Positions 33,372 to 42,073 of a DNA stretch of 64,000 nucleotides are shown here, one piece after another. Within the stretch, counting starts at the first letter, position 1, and each line of letters begins with the position of its first letter. The notes beneath the pieces were generated by a model. It saw only the letters and a list, made by a program, of their open reading frames with translations. It was not told the origin of the DNA and ran no database searches. This stretch comes from Prevotella communis (GTDB lineage Bacteria > Bacteroidota > Bacteroidia > Bacteroidales > Bacteroidaceae): NCBI RefSeq assembly GCF_022024175.1, contig NZ_CP091794.1, positions 1,240,001 to 1,304,000 on the forward strand, written 5' to 3'. The position numbers and the translations under genes were made by a program.

Positions 33372-34634
33372 ATGAAAAGAAATATAATCTTAGCTATTGC
33401 CTTTGGCGTTGGCGCTTTGTCTGCCAATGCCCAAAGTGGTACGAATTCCCCCTATAGCCAGTATGGTTTGGGTGTTCTTACAGATCAGTCACAGGGTACC
33501 AGCAGAGGCATGAACGGAGTCGGACTGGCCCTTAGAAAGGGTAATGTGGTCAACTCCCTGAACCCTGCTTCTTATTCTGCAGTTGATTCGCTGACCATGA
33601 TCTTTGATATTGGCTTGTCGGGTCAGGTTACCAATTTCAAGGAAGGTAATGGTAAGAAAAACGCCAATAATGCTGATTTTGAATATGTGGTAGGGTCGTT
33701 CAGGCTGCTGCCGAAGGTTGGTGCCAGTTTCGGTATCCTGCCTTATTCAAATATTGGTTACGAGTATTCCTCTACTGCCACGCTCAACGAGACCTTTGGT
33801 TCTGTTCCTGTGACCACAAAGGGTTCTGGTGGCCTGCATCAGGCTTTTGTCGGTATCGGATGGAATGTGGTGAAACCTTTGTCAATAGGTGCTAATGTGG
33901 CATATTTCTGGGGCACTTTCGAACGTTCTATCTCTTCCAGCAGTACCACGTATGTGAATGACTTCTCAAGGAAGTATTCTGGTAATGTGAACAGCTATCT
34001 GGTGACGTTGGGTGCCCAGTGGGAACAGCCCTTGTCAAGAAAGGATAACCTGACGCTGGGTGTGACAGTAGGCCTGGGACATAAGTTGCGTTCCAGCTAT
34101 ACCATTGAGAATGGTGACTCTACCGTTTACGACGCAACGAATGTGTTGAGCGTGCCTATGACCTATGGCGTTGGCCTGGGATGGACACATGGTACGAAAT
34201 GGTTTGTTGGTGCCGATGTGATGATGCAGAAGTGGGGCAGTGTTGATTTTCCTGGTTCTGTACAGAGCGGTGCCAATACGGTTTATGCCTTGCGTAGCGG
34301 TTTGCTGAAGGATTCATACAAGGTGAATGTAGGTGCTGACTATGTGCCTAACAGCACAAGTCGTAACCTGCTGTCCCGCGTTCATTATCGTATTGGAGCA
34401 GGCTATGCTACACCTTATTATTATATAAATGGCAAAGAGGGGCCCAAGGAGATGAGTGTCAGCGCCGGTTTTGGCATACCCTTGCAGAATAGCTACAACA
34501 ACAGGTCTATCCTGAATATCAGCGCACAGTGGGCACATACTTCAGCCAAAGACCTGATTACTGAGAATACTTTCCGCATCAACCTCGGTCTGACGTTTAA
34601 TGAGCGTTGGTTTGCTAAGTGGAAGGTGGACTAA
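33372..34634 (+). CDS. Outer-membrane beta-barrel protein
   Basis: A 420-residue outer-membrane protein. The signal peptide (residues 1-20) ends ALSANAQ. The rest is rich in alternating aromatic beta strands with Gly/Tyr/Asn turns (NSPYSQYGLGVLTDQ, NPASYSAVDSLTM) and a final aromatic strand ending WFAKWKVD. The order and segments resemble FadL/PorV-type barrels of Bacteroidetes. It precedes lptC, a CBS-domain gene and ppiD, an order common in the phylum. The cargo is unknown. Confidence 0.78.
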   Translation: MKRNIILAIAFGVGALSANAQSGTNSPYSQYGLGVLTDQSQGTSRGMNGVGLALRKGNVVNSLNPASYSAVDSLTMIFDIGLSGQVTNFKEGNGKKNANNADFEYVVGSFRLLPKVGASFGILPYSNIGYEYSSTATLNETFGSVPVTTKGSGGLHQAFVGIGWNVVKPLSIGANVAYFWGTFERSISSSSTTYVNDFSRKYSGNVNSYLVTLGAQWEQPLSRKDNLTLGVTVGLGHKLRSSYTIENGDSTVYDATNVLSVPMTYGVGLGWTHGTKWFVGADVMMQKWGSVDFPGSVQSGANTVYALRSGLLKDSYKVNVGADYVPNSTSRNLLSRVHYRIGAGYATPYYYINGKEGPKEMSVSAGFGIPLQNSYNNRSILNISAQWAHTSAKDLITENTFRINLGLTFNERWFAKWKVD

Positions 34635-34646
34635 ACTGATTGACAA

Positions 34647-35249
34647 TTGGTAATTGAAAATTATATAAAACGACTGTGTGGGGTGGGGAGTGTCCTTGCC
34701 CTTACGCTGTTGATGGCCTGTAGTGAGGCGCACGAGCATACGGCTCCTGCTGTGAATCCGGAGGACTCTGTGTCTATGATGACGACATATGGCGTCAATA
34801 CGCTGATTAGTGACTCTGGTGTTATCAAATATCGTATTGTGACGGAACAGTGGGACGTGAATACGGTGCGACAGCCCTCGCGATGGGAGTTTATGAAGGG
34901 TATCTTCTTCGAACAATTTGACGAGAAATTCCGTGTCCAGGGCTATATCCAGGCTGATACGGCCTGGTATTTCGACCAGCAGCGTCTATGGAAATTGCGT
35001 GGGCGCGTGAATGTGCGCAATACCAACGGACTCATCTATACGAGCGAGGAGTTGTATTGGGACGGTTTGAGACATGAGTTCTATAGCACCGTCTTCTCGC
35101 GCCTGGTTACGCCGGAACGTACGATAGAGGGCACCTATTTCCGTAGTGATGAGCAGATGACGCATTACATGGTGACTAATTCGAAAGGCTCATTCCTGCC
35201 CAATGACCTGGAGGAGGAAAAGGCTGATTCCACAGAAAACAAGAAATAA
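34647..35249 (+). CDS. lptC: LptC-like LPS export lipoprotein
   Basis: Periplasmic bridge protein that passes lipopolysaccharide from LptBFG to LptA. The 200-residue protein has a lipobox-like LLMAC near residue 25, so it is probably a lipoprotein, unlike the E. coli form. The LptC fold is seen in YIQADTAWYFDQQRLWKLRG and IYTSEELYWDGLRHEF, ending in an acidic tail. There is no ATG in the right place; I chose TTG at 34647, 12 bases after the previous stop, because it keeps the basic n-region. The stop overlaps the next start by one base. Confidence 0.85.
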   Translation: MVIENYIKRLCGVGSVLALTLLMACSEAHEHTAPAVNPEDSVSMMTTYGVNTLISDSGVIKYRIVTEQWDVNTVRQPSRWEFMKGIFFEQFDEKFRVQGYIQADTAWYFDQQRLWKLRGRVNVRNTNGLIYTSEELYWDGLRHEFYSTVFSRLVTPERTIEGTYFRSDEQMTHYMVTNSKGSFLPNDLEEEKADSTENKK

Positions 35250-36523
35250 TGACACCACTGATTATAGGACTACTAATTGCAATGATATTCTCCGCCTTCT
35301 TCTCAGGGATGGAGATAGCGTTCGTATCGAGCAATAGGATGCTGGTGGAGATGGGACGCGAGAAAAACGGGCTGACACAGAAGGCCATCGCGCTGTTCTA
35401 TAAGCATCCCAATACTTTTGTGTCCACGATGCTCGTTGGAAATAATATTGCCCTGGTGGTCTATGGTATCCTCTTTGCTGATATCTTTGACAAGACCCTT
35501 TTTGCACCACTGCCGGAGGGTGCTCCCCGTGTGACGGCAGATACGCTCCTCTCTACGCTGATAGTGCTTTTTACGGGAGAGTTCCTGCCTAAGACTATCT
35601 TCAAGAGCAATGCCAACATGATGCTGACCTTTTTCGCGCTTCCTGCGTGGCTGTGCTATGTGGTGCTCTATCCCATTTCCCGTTTTGCCACGATGCTCTC
35701 GAAGGAGTTGCTGGGCATGTTTGGCATCAAATGGCACTCTACGACGGAAGACAAGGAGTTTACTAAGGTGGATCTGGACTATCTGGTGCAGAGCAGTATC
35801 GATAATGCCAAGAACGAGGAGGATATCGAGGAGGAGGTGCGTATCTTCCAGAATGCCCTGGATTTCTCGGAGACAAAGGTGCGCGACTGTATGGTGCCGC
35901 GTACGGAGATAGATGCGATTGAGGATACGTGTGATATCGAACAACTGAAACAGAAATTCATAGAGAGCGGACATTCCAAGATTGTGGTCTATCATGAGGA
36001 TATCGACCATATCATCGGCTATATCCACTCGTCGGAGATGTTCCGTAACCCGCAGGACTGGACCAAGAGCCTGCGCACAATGATATTCGTGCCCGAGACA
36101 ATGGCAGCCAGTAAGATGATGCAGACGCTCCTGGCTCAGAAGAAATCGCTGGGCGTGGTGGTTGATGAGTTTGGTGGTACGAGTGGTCTCGTAGCACTGG
36201 AGGATATCGTGGAGGAAATCTTTGGCGACATTGAGGATGAGCACGACTCTACCCACTACGTGGCAAAGCAGTTGGAGCATGGCGAATATCTGCTTTCCGC
36301 CCGTCTGGAGATTGAGAAGGTCAATGAGATGTTTGACCTGGATTTGCCGGAAAATGATGATTACATGACTGTTGGCGGACTGATTCTCCATGAGTATCAG
36401 AGCTTCCCCAAACTGAATGAAGTCGTGAAAATTGGTCGTTTTGAATTCAAAATCATTAAAAATACAGCTACAAAAATAGAACTTGTCAGGCTAAAAGTGG
36501 TTGAAGACACCAATTTTTTGTAA
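35249..36523 (+). CDS. Hemolysin-family CNNM/CBS/CorC membrane protein
   Basis: A 424-residue inner-membrane protein with a CNNM (DUF21) transmembrane domain (residues 1-150, four helices), paired CBS domains (about 200-330, MVPRTEIDAIEDTCD and DDIDHIIGYIH) and a C-terminal CorC domain (350-420). The family is linked to magnesium or cobalt efflux and to lipid-related roles. It follows lptC with a one-base overlap (TAATG), so the two are translationally coupled. The acidic loop after the CBS pair (EEIFGDIEDEHDS) is typical. The ion is not determined. Confidence 0.9.
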   Translation: MTPLIIGLLIAMIFSAFFSGMEIAFVSSNRMLVEMGREKNGLTQKAIALFYKHPNTFVSTMLVGNNIALVVYGILFADIFDKTLFAPLPEGAPRVTADTLLSTLIVLFTGEFLPKTIFKSNANMMLTFFALPAWLCYVVLYPISRFATMLSKELLGMFGIKWHSTTEDKEFTKVDLDYLVQSSIDNAKNEEDIEEEVRIFQNALDFSETKVRDCMVPRTEIDAIEDTCDIEQLKQKFIESGHSKIVVYHEDIDHIIGYIHSSEMFRNPQDWTKSLRTMIFVPETMAASKMMQTLLAQKKSLGVVVDEFGGTSGLVALEDIVEEIFGDIEDEHDSTHYVAKQLEHGEYLLSARLEIEKVNEMFDLDLPENDDYMTVGGLILHEYQSFPKLNEVVKIGRFEFKIIKNTATKIELVRLKVVEDTNFL

Positions 36524-36552
36524 AAAAATGCCGATAATTCAAGAAAACTTAG

Positions 36553-36560
36553 TAACTTTG
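36553..36560 (+). promoter_or_regulatory. Promoter -7 box for ppiD
   Basis: TAACTTTG, 59 bases before the start. A clear -33 element at the right distance was not found. Confidence 0.5.
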
Positions 36561-36618
36561 CGGGCTGTAAATCAAGAAAATTATAAATAAAAAATAAATA
36601 AAAACTAAAAACGAAAAA

Positions 36619-38766
36619 ATGGCAGCAATTGGAAAAATCAGAAGCTGGGGACCTGCCTTGGTCGGTATTTTGGCCTTGGGTCTCGTAGGCTTCATTGCAC
36701 AAGATGGTTTTAGCACTTGTAGAGGTCGCGCTCAGATGGACAGCAGCATCGCTGGTTCTATCGATGGCGATAAGATCGACATTCAGGAGTATCAGACCCT
36801 CGTCGGAGAGTATCAGGAACTGTTGAAGTTCTTGGGTCAGGGTAATTTTGACGAAGAGCAGCTTAACAGCTTGCGTGACGAGGTTTGGAATACCTGCGTG
36901 CTGAACAAGATGGTTGAGAAAGAAGCAAAGGAACTGGGCCTCACCGTTACCGATGACGAGGTTGTGAAGGTGCTCCAGGAAGGTACACACCCTGCTATTA
37001 TGCAGAATCCTCTGCTTTCAAGACTTGTTGATCCTCAGACTCGTACGCTGGACATTAACAAGGTGAATATGTATCGTGAGAATATGAAGGCTCAGGCTCA
37101 GACCAACGCTCAGGCAGCTGAGGAGTATGAGGCTTTCACTCATAGCTGGGCTCTTGCAGAGAAGATGCTGGCTCAGAACCTGCTGACCAACAAGTATCAG
37201 ATGCTGCTCGCTGGTTGCGTTCTGTCAAACCCTGTTTCTGCTAAGGCAGCTTTCGACAATCAGAACATTGAGAGTCAGGCTCTCGTTGCTTCAATGTCTT
37301 ACAGCCAGATCAACGATAACGACGTTGAGGTGTCTGAGGCTGATCTGAAGGCTAAGTACGAGGAACTGAAGGAAGGTTTCAAGAACTATCAGGATTCTCG
37401 TGACATCAAGTTTGTAAGCGTTCAGGTTGCTGCTTCTCAGAAAGACCGTGATGAACTGATGAAGGTGATGAACAAGGCTTATGCTGAACTCAAGGGTGAC
37501 AGCCTTGCTGTGACAGAGGTTATCCGTACTTCTCAGAGTAATGTTTCTTATCTGGGTCTCCCCGTTTCACGTGCTGCCCTGCCCACAGATTTGGCTGATA
37601 GCATCACGAAGATGAGCGTAGGTCAGGTAACAGCTCCTTTCGAGAGCCGTGATAACACCTTCAATGTAGTGAAGTTCCTGGGTAAGACCAGCGTAGCCGA
37701 CTCTATCGAGTACCGTTTCATCTCCTTGGTGGGTATGAATGGTGCTGCAGTTTCTGCTGATAGCATTGTGAAAGCTGTCAACGCTGGTGCTCCTTTCGAT
37801 TCAATTGCAAAGAACTATGGTCAGCGTGCTGAGAAGACATGGATGCGTTCTACGGATTATGAGCAGGCTTCTACACTGAGCGCTGATGATAAGCAGTATT
37901 TCACAACACTTCTGAATGCACCTGTTAACGAGGTGAAGAATCTCACCTTTGCTCAGGGTAACGTTGTGTTGCAGGTTACTCAGCGTCGTGGTTCTGTAGA
38001 AAAGTATGACGTAGCTATCGTTAAGCGTACTATCGATTTCTCTAACGAGACTTATAACGAGGCTTACAACAAGTTCAGTCAGTTTGTGAGCGAGAGTCAG
38101 GATTTGGCAGGTCTTCAGGAGAAGGCTGCTGAGTATGGCTATACCGTTCTGGATCGTACCATCAGAAATACTGACCACACCATTGCCAACATCCGTTCTA
38201 CTCACGATGCTTTGAAGTGGGTGTTCAGTGAGGCAGAGGAGAACCAGATTTCACAGGTATATGACCGTTGTGGCGATAACGACCGCCTGTTGGTTGTAGG
38301 TTTGAGCAAGGTTAATCCTAAGGGCTACGAGTCAATGGCTTCTGTTGAGGAGACTCTGAAGCAGGAGGTTCTCATCGACAAGAAATATGCTAAGTTGGCC
38401 GAGAAGCTGGCTAATGTGAAGACTATCGCTGAGGCTAAGGCTCAGGGTGCTCGTGTTGACACCGTTTCTCACATCACTTTCGCTTCTCCCGCTTATGTTC
38501 CTGGTGCAATGTCACCTGAGGTTGCCCTGAGTGGTGCTGTGGCAGGTGTAGAGAAGGGTGCAGTATCTAAGGCTCCTGTTAAGGGTCGTTCTGGCGCATA
38601 CTTCTTCCAGGTTCTTGATCGTGCTACTCGTCCTGGTGTGCAGTTCAACGCTGCTCAACAGCAGCAGATGCTGAGCCAGCAGGGCATGCAGCAGACTGTT
38701 CGCATGGCTATGCAGGAGCTCTACAACAACCTTGACATCAAGGATAATCGTTACATCTTCTTCTAA
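36619..38766 (+). CDS. ppiD: PpiD-like peptidylprolyl isomerase
   Basis: A 715-residue inner-membrane periplasmic folding factor for outer-membrane proteins. One N-terminal membrane helix lies at about residues 12-30 (GPALVGILALGLVGFIA). A SurA-N-type helical domain follows (VTDDEVVKVLQEGTHPAIM), then a parvulin-like segment around 340-450 and a C-terminal helical part. The parvulin domain is weak compared with the usual sequence, so isomerase activity is uncertain. The gene follows the LptC/CBS genes, a conserved neighbourhood. Confidence 0.85.
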   Translation: MAAIGKIRSWGPALVGILALGLVGFIAQDGFSTCRGRAQMDSSIAGSIDGDKIDIQEYQTLVGEYQELLKFLGQGNFDEEQLNSLRDEVWNTCVLNKMVEKEAKELGLTVTDDEVVKVLQEGTHPAIMQNPLLSRLVDPQTRTLDINKVNMYRENMKAQAQTNAQAAEEYEAFTHSWALAEKMLAQNLLTNKYQMLLAGCVLSNPVSAKAAFDNQNIESQALVASMSYSQINDNDVEVSEADLKAKYEELKEGFKNYQDSRDIKFVSVQVAASQKDRDELMKVMNKAYAELKGDSLAVTEVIRTSQSNVSYLGLPVSRAALPTDLADSITKMSVGQVTAPFESRDNTFNVVKFLGKTSVADSIEYRFISLVGMNGAAVSADSIVKAVNAGAPFDSIAKNYGQRAEKTWMRSTDYEQASTLSADDKQYFTTLLNAPVNEVKNLTFAQGNVVLQVTQRRGSVEKYDVAIVKRTIDFSNETYNEAYNKFSQFVSESQDLAGLQEKAAEYGYTVLDRTIRNTDHTIANIRSTHDALKWVFSEAEENQISQVYDRCGDNDRLLVVGLSKVNPKGYESMASVEETLKQEVLIDKKYAKLAEKLANVKTIAEAKAQGARVDTVSHITFASPAYVPGAMSPEVALSGAVAGVEKGAVSKAPVKGRSGAYFFQVLDRATRPGVQFNAAQQQQMLSQQGMQQTVRMAMQELYNNLDIKDNRYIFF

Positions 38767-38790
38767 AGAGAAAGGACGTATAAAATACAA

Positions 38791-38829
38791 AGGGGAATGT
38801 GTTTATGACGACACATTCCTCTTTTTTTT
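38791..38829 (+). terminator. Terminator after ppiD
   Basis: AGGGGAATGTGT (38791-38802) pairs with ACACATTCCTCT (38811-38822), with one G-T pair, and a run of eight T follows. Confidence 0.85.
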
Positions 38830-38904
38830 GTCCCAATTTTACGGCTATTTACAACCTTGTTTACTGGTTGTTTACTACTTGTTTATTCTTTTTCTGCCAT
38901 TTCT

Positions 38905-38935
38905 TTTGCAGAAATAAGTTTAATTACTACTTTTG
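38905..38935 (+). promoter_or_regulatory. Promoter for the TonB gene
   Basis: TTTG (38905-38908) and TACTTTTG (38928-38935) with a 19-bp spacer. It fixes the start at 38967, not at the in-frame codon at 38799. Confidence 0.75.
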
Positions 38936-38966
38936 CAGCATCAACAATAAAAACCTGAAAGTATCT

Positions 38967-39821
38967 ATGTCAAAAGGAAAATCAATTTGCAGCGTACTGA
39001 AGACCATCCGCAAGCAGGTGGCTGATGCTAATGGCATCAAGTATGAACCACGCGTGTGTCATTATCAGGGTGAGTGTCTTGGTACATGTCCTGCTTGCGA
39101 GGCTGAGGTCAGATATCTGGAGCAACAGCTGGACATACGACGGCAGTTGGGTAAGGCTGTTGCTATCATTGGCATATCGGCAGGACTTGCGGCATTGACG
39201 GGCTGTAATAATAAGGTAAAGCCGGAGAATAAAATAGATGAGGGACAGGATTCGCTCAGCCATTGCAAATCTGTTATTGATACGATGGAGCATGTTGATG
39301 GCGACGTGGCATATCGCTCGCCTGTTGATTCTGTCATTATAAAGAAAGACCCTGCAACAATCAAGAAGCGTACTGCGCCGTTTGAAGCCCCAGCATCCCA
39401 AACCACGACGGAAATGAAGGATTCAGCCATAGTGGAAGAGGAACATGTGCTGAGAGTAGGGGAAGTAGTCGTTGACGAATGTCCCCCACAGCCAGATCTA
39501 AACAAAGTGTTTGGCATTGTAGAGCAGATGCCAATGTTCCGTGGAGGTGATGCCGCATTAATGGCTTTTCTTGATGAGAATATACGTTATCCGTCAGAAT
39601 GTATGTTGAAAGGCATCGAGGGACGGGTAGTAGTTACTTTTATTGTGGAGAGAGACGGCACCATCACTAATGCGAAGGTTATTAAAAGCGTTCATCCGTT
39701 GCTGGATAAAGAAGCATTGAGGGTGGTGGAGTCAATGCCTAAATGGTTTCCAGGCAAGGAGAATGGGATTTCGAGAAGAGTAGGTTTTACCCTTCCAGTA
39801 AGATTTCGCCTGAATGAATAG
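38967..39821 (+). CDS. Energy-transducer TonB protein, Bacteroidetes type
   Basis: Couples inner-membrane energy to outer-membrane transport. The 284-residue protein differs from E. coli TonB. Residues 31-44 hold a CxxxxxCxxxCxxC cluster (CHYQGECLGTCPAC) before the single membrane helix at 62-79. A flexible linker and a C-terminal TonB domain (IRYPSECMLKGIEGRVVVTF, then WFPGKENG) follow. The Cys cluster on the cytoplasmic side may bind zinc or iron-sulfur. The radical SAM gene overlaps its last 8 bases, which suggests a functional link. ExbB and ExbD genes are not in the window. Confidence 0.85.
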   Translation: MSKGKSICSVLKTIRKQVADANGIKYEPRVCHYQGECLGTCPACEAEVRYLEQQLDIRRQLGKAVAIIGISAGLAALTGCNNKVKPENKIDEGQDSLSHCKSVIDTMEHVDGDVAYRSPVDSVIIKKDPATIKKRTAPFEAPASQTTTEMKDSAIVEEEHVLRVGEVVVDECPPQPDLNKVFGIVEQMPMFRGGDAALMAFLDENIRYPSECMLKGIEGRVVVTFIVERDGTITNAKVIKSVHPLLDKEALRVVESMPKWFPGKENGISRRVGFTLPVRFRLNE

Positions 39822-40431
39822 CATCCCTCTTATCGGTCTTTGTCGTCACCGACTGGTTACCGATGGACAGGGCGTGACAACGCTCGTGGCTTTTCACGAC
39901 TGTCCGCTCCGCTGCAAATATTGTCTGAATATGCAATGCTTGCAGGCTGACGGCATTTGGAAAAAGATGAGTGTGCAGGAGATCCTAGATGAGGTGATGG
40001 TTGATAATCTGTATTTCCAGGCTACTGGCGGCGGCATCACTTTTGGCGGTGGTGAACCGTTGCTCAGAAGTCGTGAGATAGTTGCGTTCTGTCAACTGTG
40101 TCCTGCGGAATGGCATATCTATATAGAGACATCCCTGAATGTACCCCTGCAGGCTGTTGAAGCCGTGGCTCCCTTTATTGACCATTATTATATTGATGTG
40201 AAGGACATGAATCCCGATATCTATCGGCGATATACCTCAAGGGATAACCGGCTTGTACAGGAGAATCTGTCGTGGTTGGCTAGTCACGACTATTGTCAGA
40301 AAGTAACCATCCGATTGCCCCATATTCCTGATTACAACACCGAGGAGGATAGACAAAAGAGTATGGAAGTGCTGCAGACAATGGGCTTCTGCGATTTTGA
40401 CTGTTTTGATTATTTGTACGTCACCTCCTGA
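39814..40431 (+). CDS. Small radical SAM protein, activase-like
   Basis: A 205-residue protein with the 4Fe-4S motif CPLRCKYC (Cys30, 34, 37) and the SAM-binding segment ITFGGGEPLL. It resembles pyruvate-formate-lyase activating enzymes (YDFCLN-like CLNMQCLQADG segment). It would make a glycyl or substrate radical in the cytoplasm, but no glycyl-radical partner is nearby. The first 8 bases overlap the TonB gene. The last 22 bases overlap the convergent DUF5103 gene, an unusual tail-to-tail overlap. Confidence 0.85.
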   Translation: MNSIPLIGLCRHRLVTDGQGVTTLVAFHDCPLRCKYCLNMQCLQADGIWKKMSVQEILDEVMVDNLYFQATGGGITFGGGEPLLRSREIVAFCQLCPAEWHIYIETSLNVPLQAVEAVAPFIDHYYIDVKDMNPDIYRRYTSRDNRLVQENLSWLASHDYCQKVTIRLPHIPDYNTEEDRQKSMEVLQTMGFCDFDCFDYLYVTS

Positions 40432-41648
40432 TATCCCACCAGTCGCCAGGCTCGTGCCCCTGTGGCTTTATAATACACGAATGCCTGGTAGGTGTTCTCT
40501 GTCTGGAAGAAACTGCCTTCCTCTGGTAGCGTATGTGTGGTGCCGTCATAATCCGTCAGGAGCAGTTGGTAGTTGTAGTAGCCTAGTTTCTGCATCACGG
40601 TGAGGTCATATGTCTTGCTTTCCTCGTTGTAAGTCATAACGTAGTTGTCCGAGGCGTCTGTGGTCCATCTGCCGTTTACAATGATGTTTGCATCTGTGTA
40701 TGGACGATAGGGCTGAAGAACGTAGTGTACATAGACATAGTCTGATGTTCGTTCTGCGTCATAGTTGTCGCTGTTGCGCAGCAGGAAAGCACCATTGGTG
40801 TCCTCATCATAGAGGTAGCTCCTTCTGGGTTCGCAGGGCATGGGCATTGCATGCCAGGTCTTCGTCGTTTCGTCCCATCTGACGCCTGCCAGTCCCATGG
40901 TGGTGTGACGCGGATCCAGTATCTCGAACTTATGGTATTCATTACCCGCATCGAATATCAGATGCTTGTTGTGTTCCCATTGCAGACTCTGGTTGGTGAT
41001 ATAATTTGGCGTGACGTTCACCTTCATGTTGTCCTCCCGTCCGTTTTGCATCACAAACGTCTGTATCTCCTCGTTGGGTCTTGTCACCCTGAGTCCGTTG
41101 AGTTTCACCGTCATCCCTACCTGCTGGTATCGGCCGTTCAGGTCCAGGTCTGTGTTTGTGGTGATGCCCAATCCTACCAGCATGATGGGTTCTGCAACGC
41201 GCAATTCCACCACAAGGACTTCCTCTTCGCTGTCATCATCAATGATGTGCAGCCTGTAGTTACCACTCATGCGCAGGTTGGTGTGCTCGTTGGGAAACTG
41301 CAGCTCGTAGTGGGTGTAGAGGACTGTGGTGTTGATAGAGTTATCATACTGCTCTATAGGCTGGTCGTTAAGCCCTTCCAGCCAGTCGCTCTCAAAGAGT
41401 CCCTCTGCAGGTGTCCAGTCGGGATTGCAGGGTTCCACGCGGTAAATAAAGCGGTGGTAGTTGTGCGACAGTTCATCAAAGCTGATGCTCAGCACGTCTC
41501 GCCCATGTAGTTGCAATACAGGGAGCGCCTCAAAGTCATCGTTCTTGATGACCTGCAGACTCTTGATATTTGGTGCCTTTATGCTATGCCATGCGCTCAG
41601 CGACAACGGTGCCAGCATGAGCAAGGCCAGTATTATTTTCTTCTTCAT
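40410..41648 (-). CDS. DUF5103 type IX secretion system plug-type protein
   Basis: A 412-residue exported protein. A signal peptide covers residues 1-18 (LAPLSLSAW). Conserved segments are the early beta part (IKSLQVIKNDDFEALPVLQL), YRVEPCNPDWTP and a later region (LYDEDTNGAFLLRNSDNYDAE). This is the family named plug protein of type IX secretion; it is thought to close the SprA/Sov channel from the outside. The -7 box at 41653 is only five bases before the start, so the mRNA may be leaderless. No other type IX gene lies in the window. It overlaps the radical SAM gene by 22 bases. Confidence 0.8.
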   Translation of the reverse strand: MKKKIILALLMLAPLSLSAWHSIKAPNIKSLQVIKNDDFEALPVLQLHGRDVLSISFDELSHNYHRFIYRVEPCNPDWTPAEGLFESDWLEGLNDQPIEQYDNSINTTVLYTHYELQFPNEHTNLRMSGNYRLHIIDDDSEEEVLVVELRVAEPIMLVGLGITTNTDLDLNGRYQQVGMTVKLNGLRVTRPNEEIQTFVMQNGREDNMKVNVTPNYITNQSLQWEHNKHLIFDAGNEYHKFEILDPRHTTMGLAGVRWDETTKTWHAMPMPCEPRRSYLYDEDTNGAFLLRNSDNYDAERTSDYVYVHYVLQPYRPYTDANIIVNGRWTTDASDNYVMTYNEESKTYDLTVMQKLGYYNYQLLLTDYDGTTHTLPEEGSFFQTENTYQAFVYYKATGARAWRLVGYQEVTYK

Positions 41649-41652
41649 GCGG

Positions 41653-41660
41653 CAAAGATA
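41653..41660 (-). promoter_or_regulatory. Promoter -7 box for the DUF5103 gene
   Basis: TATCTTTG on the minus strand with the ATG beginning five bases beyond its last base. Confidence 0.6.
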
Positions 41661-41808
41661 CCTAAAAAACTGTGAAATTGGACGCCAGAATCGAATTATT
41701 TTCTTAAATGAAGTTAATTCAGGGTAGGGTGTCCTGCGTTTTGGGACGACCTCCGCTTTAATTTGCAACCAGAAATTAATATGTATAACTCAAAAAACAA
41801 TTAAGATT

Positions 41809-41997
41809 ATGGATGCATTATTTTGGATTTACATCATTTCAGTAGTAGCAGTAGCCCTGATGGGTGATTTTAAAGAGATGGCAGAGGATAAGCCTGCACC
41901 CTCGCAAGAGAAGTGCGACGTGCCCTCTCTTGACCAGAGACGTGAGCGTGCCCGTATAGAAAGCAGAATGGTGGAAGGAGATCTGTTTAAATCATAA
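41809..41997 (+). CDS. Small single-helix membrane protein, 62 aa
   Basis: Not recognised. Residues 4-18 (LFWIYIISVVAVALM) form one membrane helix, followed by a charged cytoplasmic tail with basic clusters (DQRRERARIESRM). The gene stands alone with an ATG and lies 76 bases ahead of a TPR gene that has its own promoter. The size, charge and helix suggest a small membrane-associated regulator. It could also be a spurious frame. Confidence 0.5.
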   Translation: MDALFWIYIISVVAVALMGDFKEMAEDKPAPSQEKCDVPSLDQRRERARIESRMVEGDLFKS

Positions 41998-42015
41998 AGA
42001 AAAACAAGTTTTCCT

Positions 42016-42047
42016 TTTGCATTTCTCTCGACTTTTTCGTAACTTTG
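42016..42047 (+). promoter_or_regulatory. Promoter for the TPR gene
   Basis: TTTG (42016-42019) and TAACTTTG (42040-42047) with a 20-bp spacer, 26 bases before the start codon. Confidence 0.75.
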
Positions 42048-42073
42048 CGCCAAAATTTAAATAATTTGTAATT

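Noticed and set aside
38799..38966. 56-residue N-terminal extension of TonB
   Set aside because: The -7 box at 38928 and the ppiD terminator lie inside it, so it is not in the transcript.
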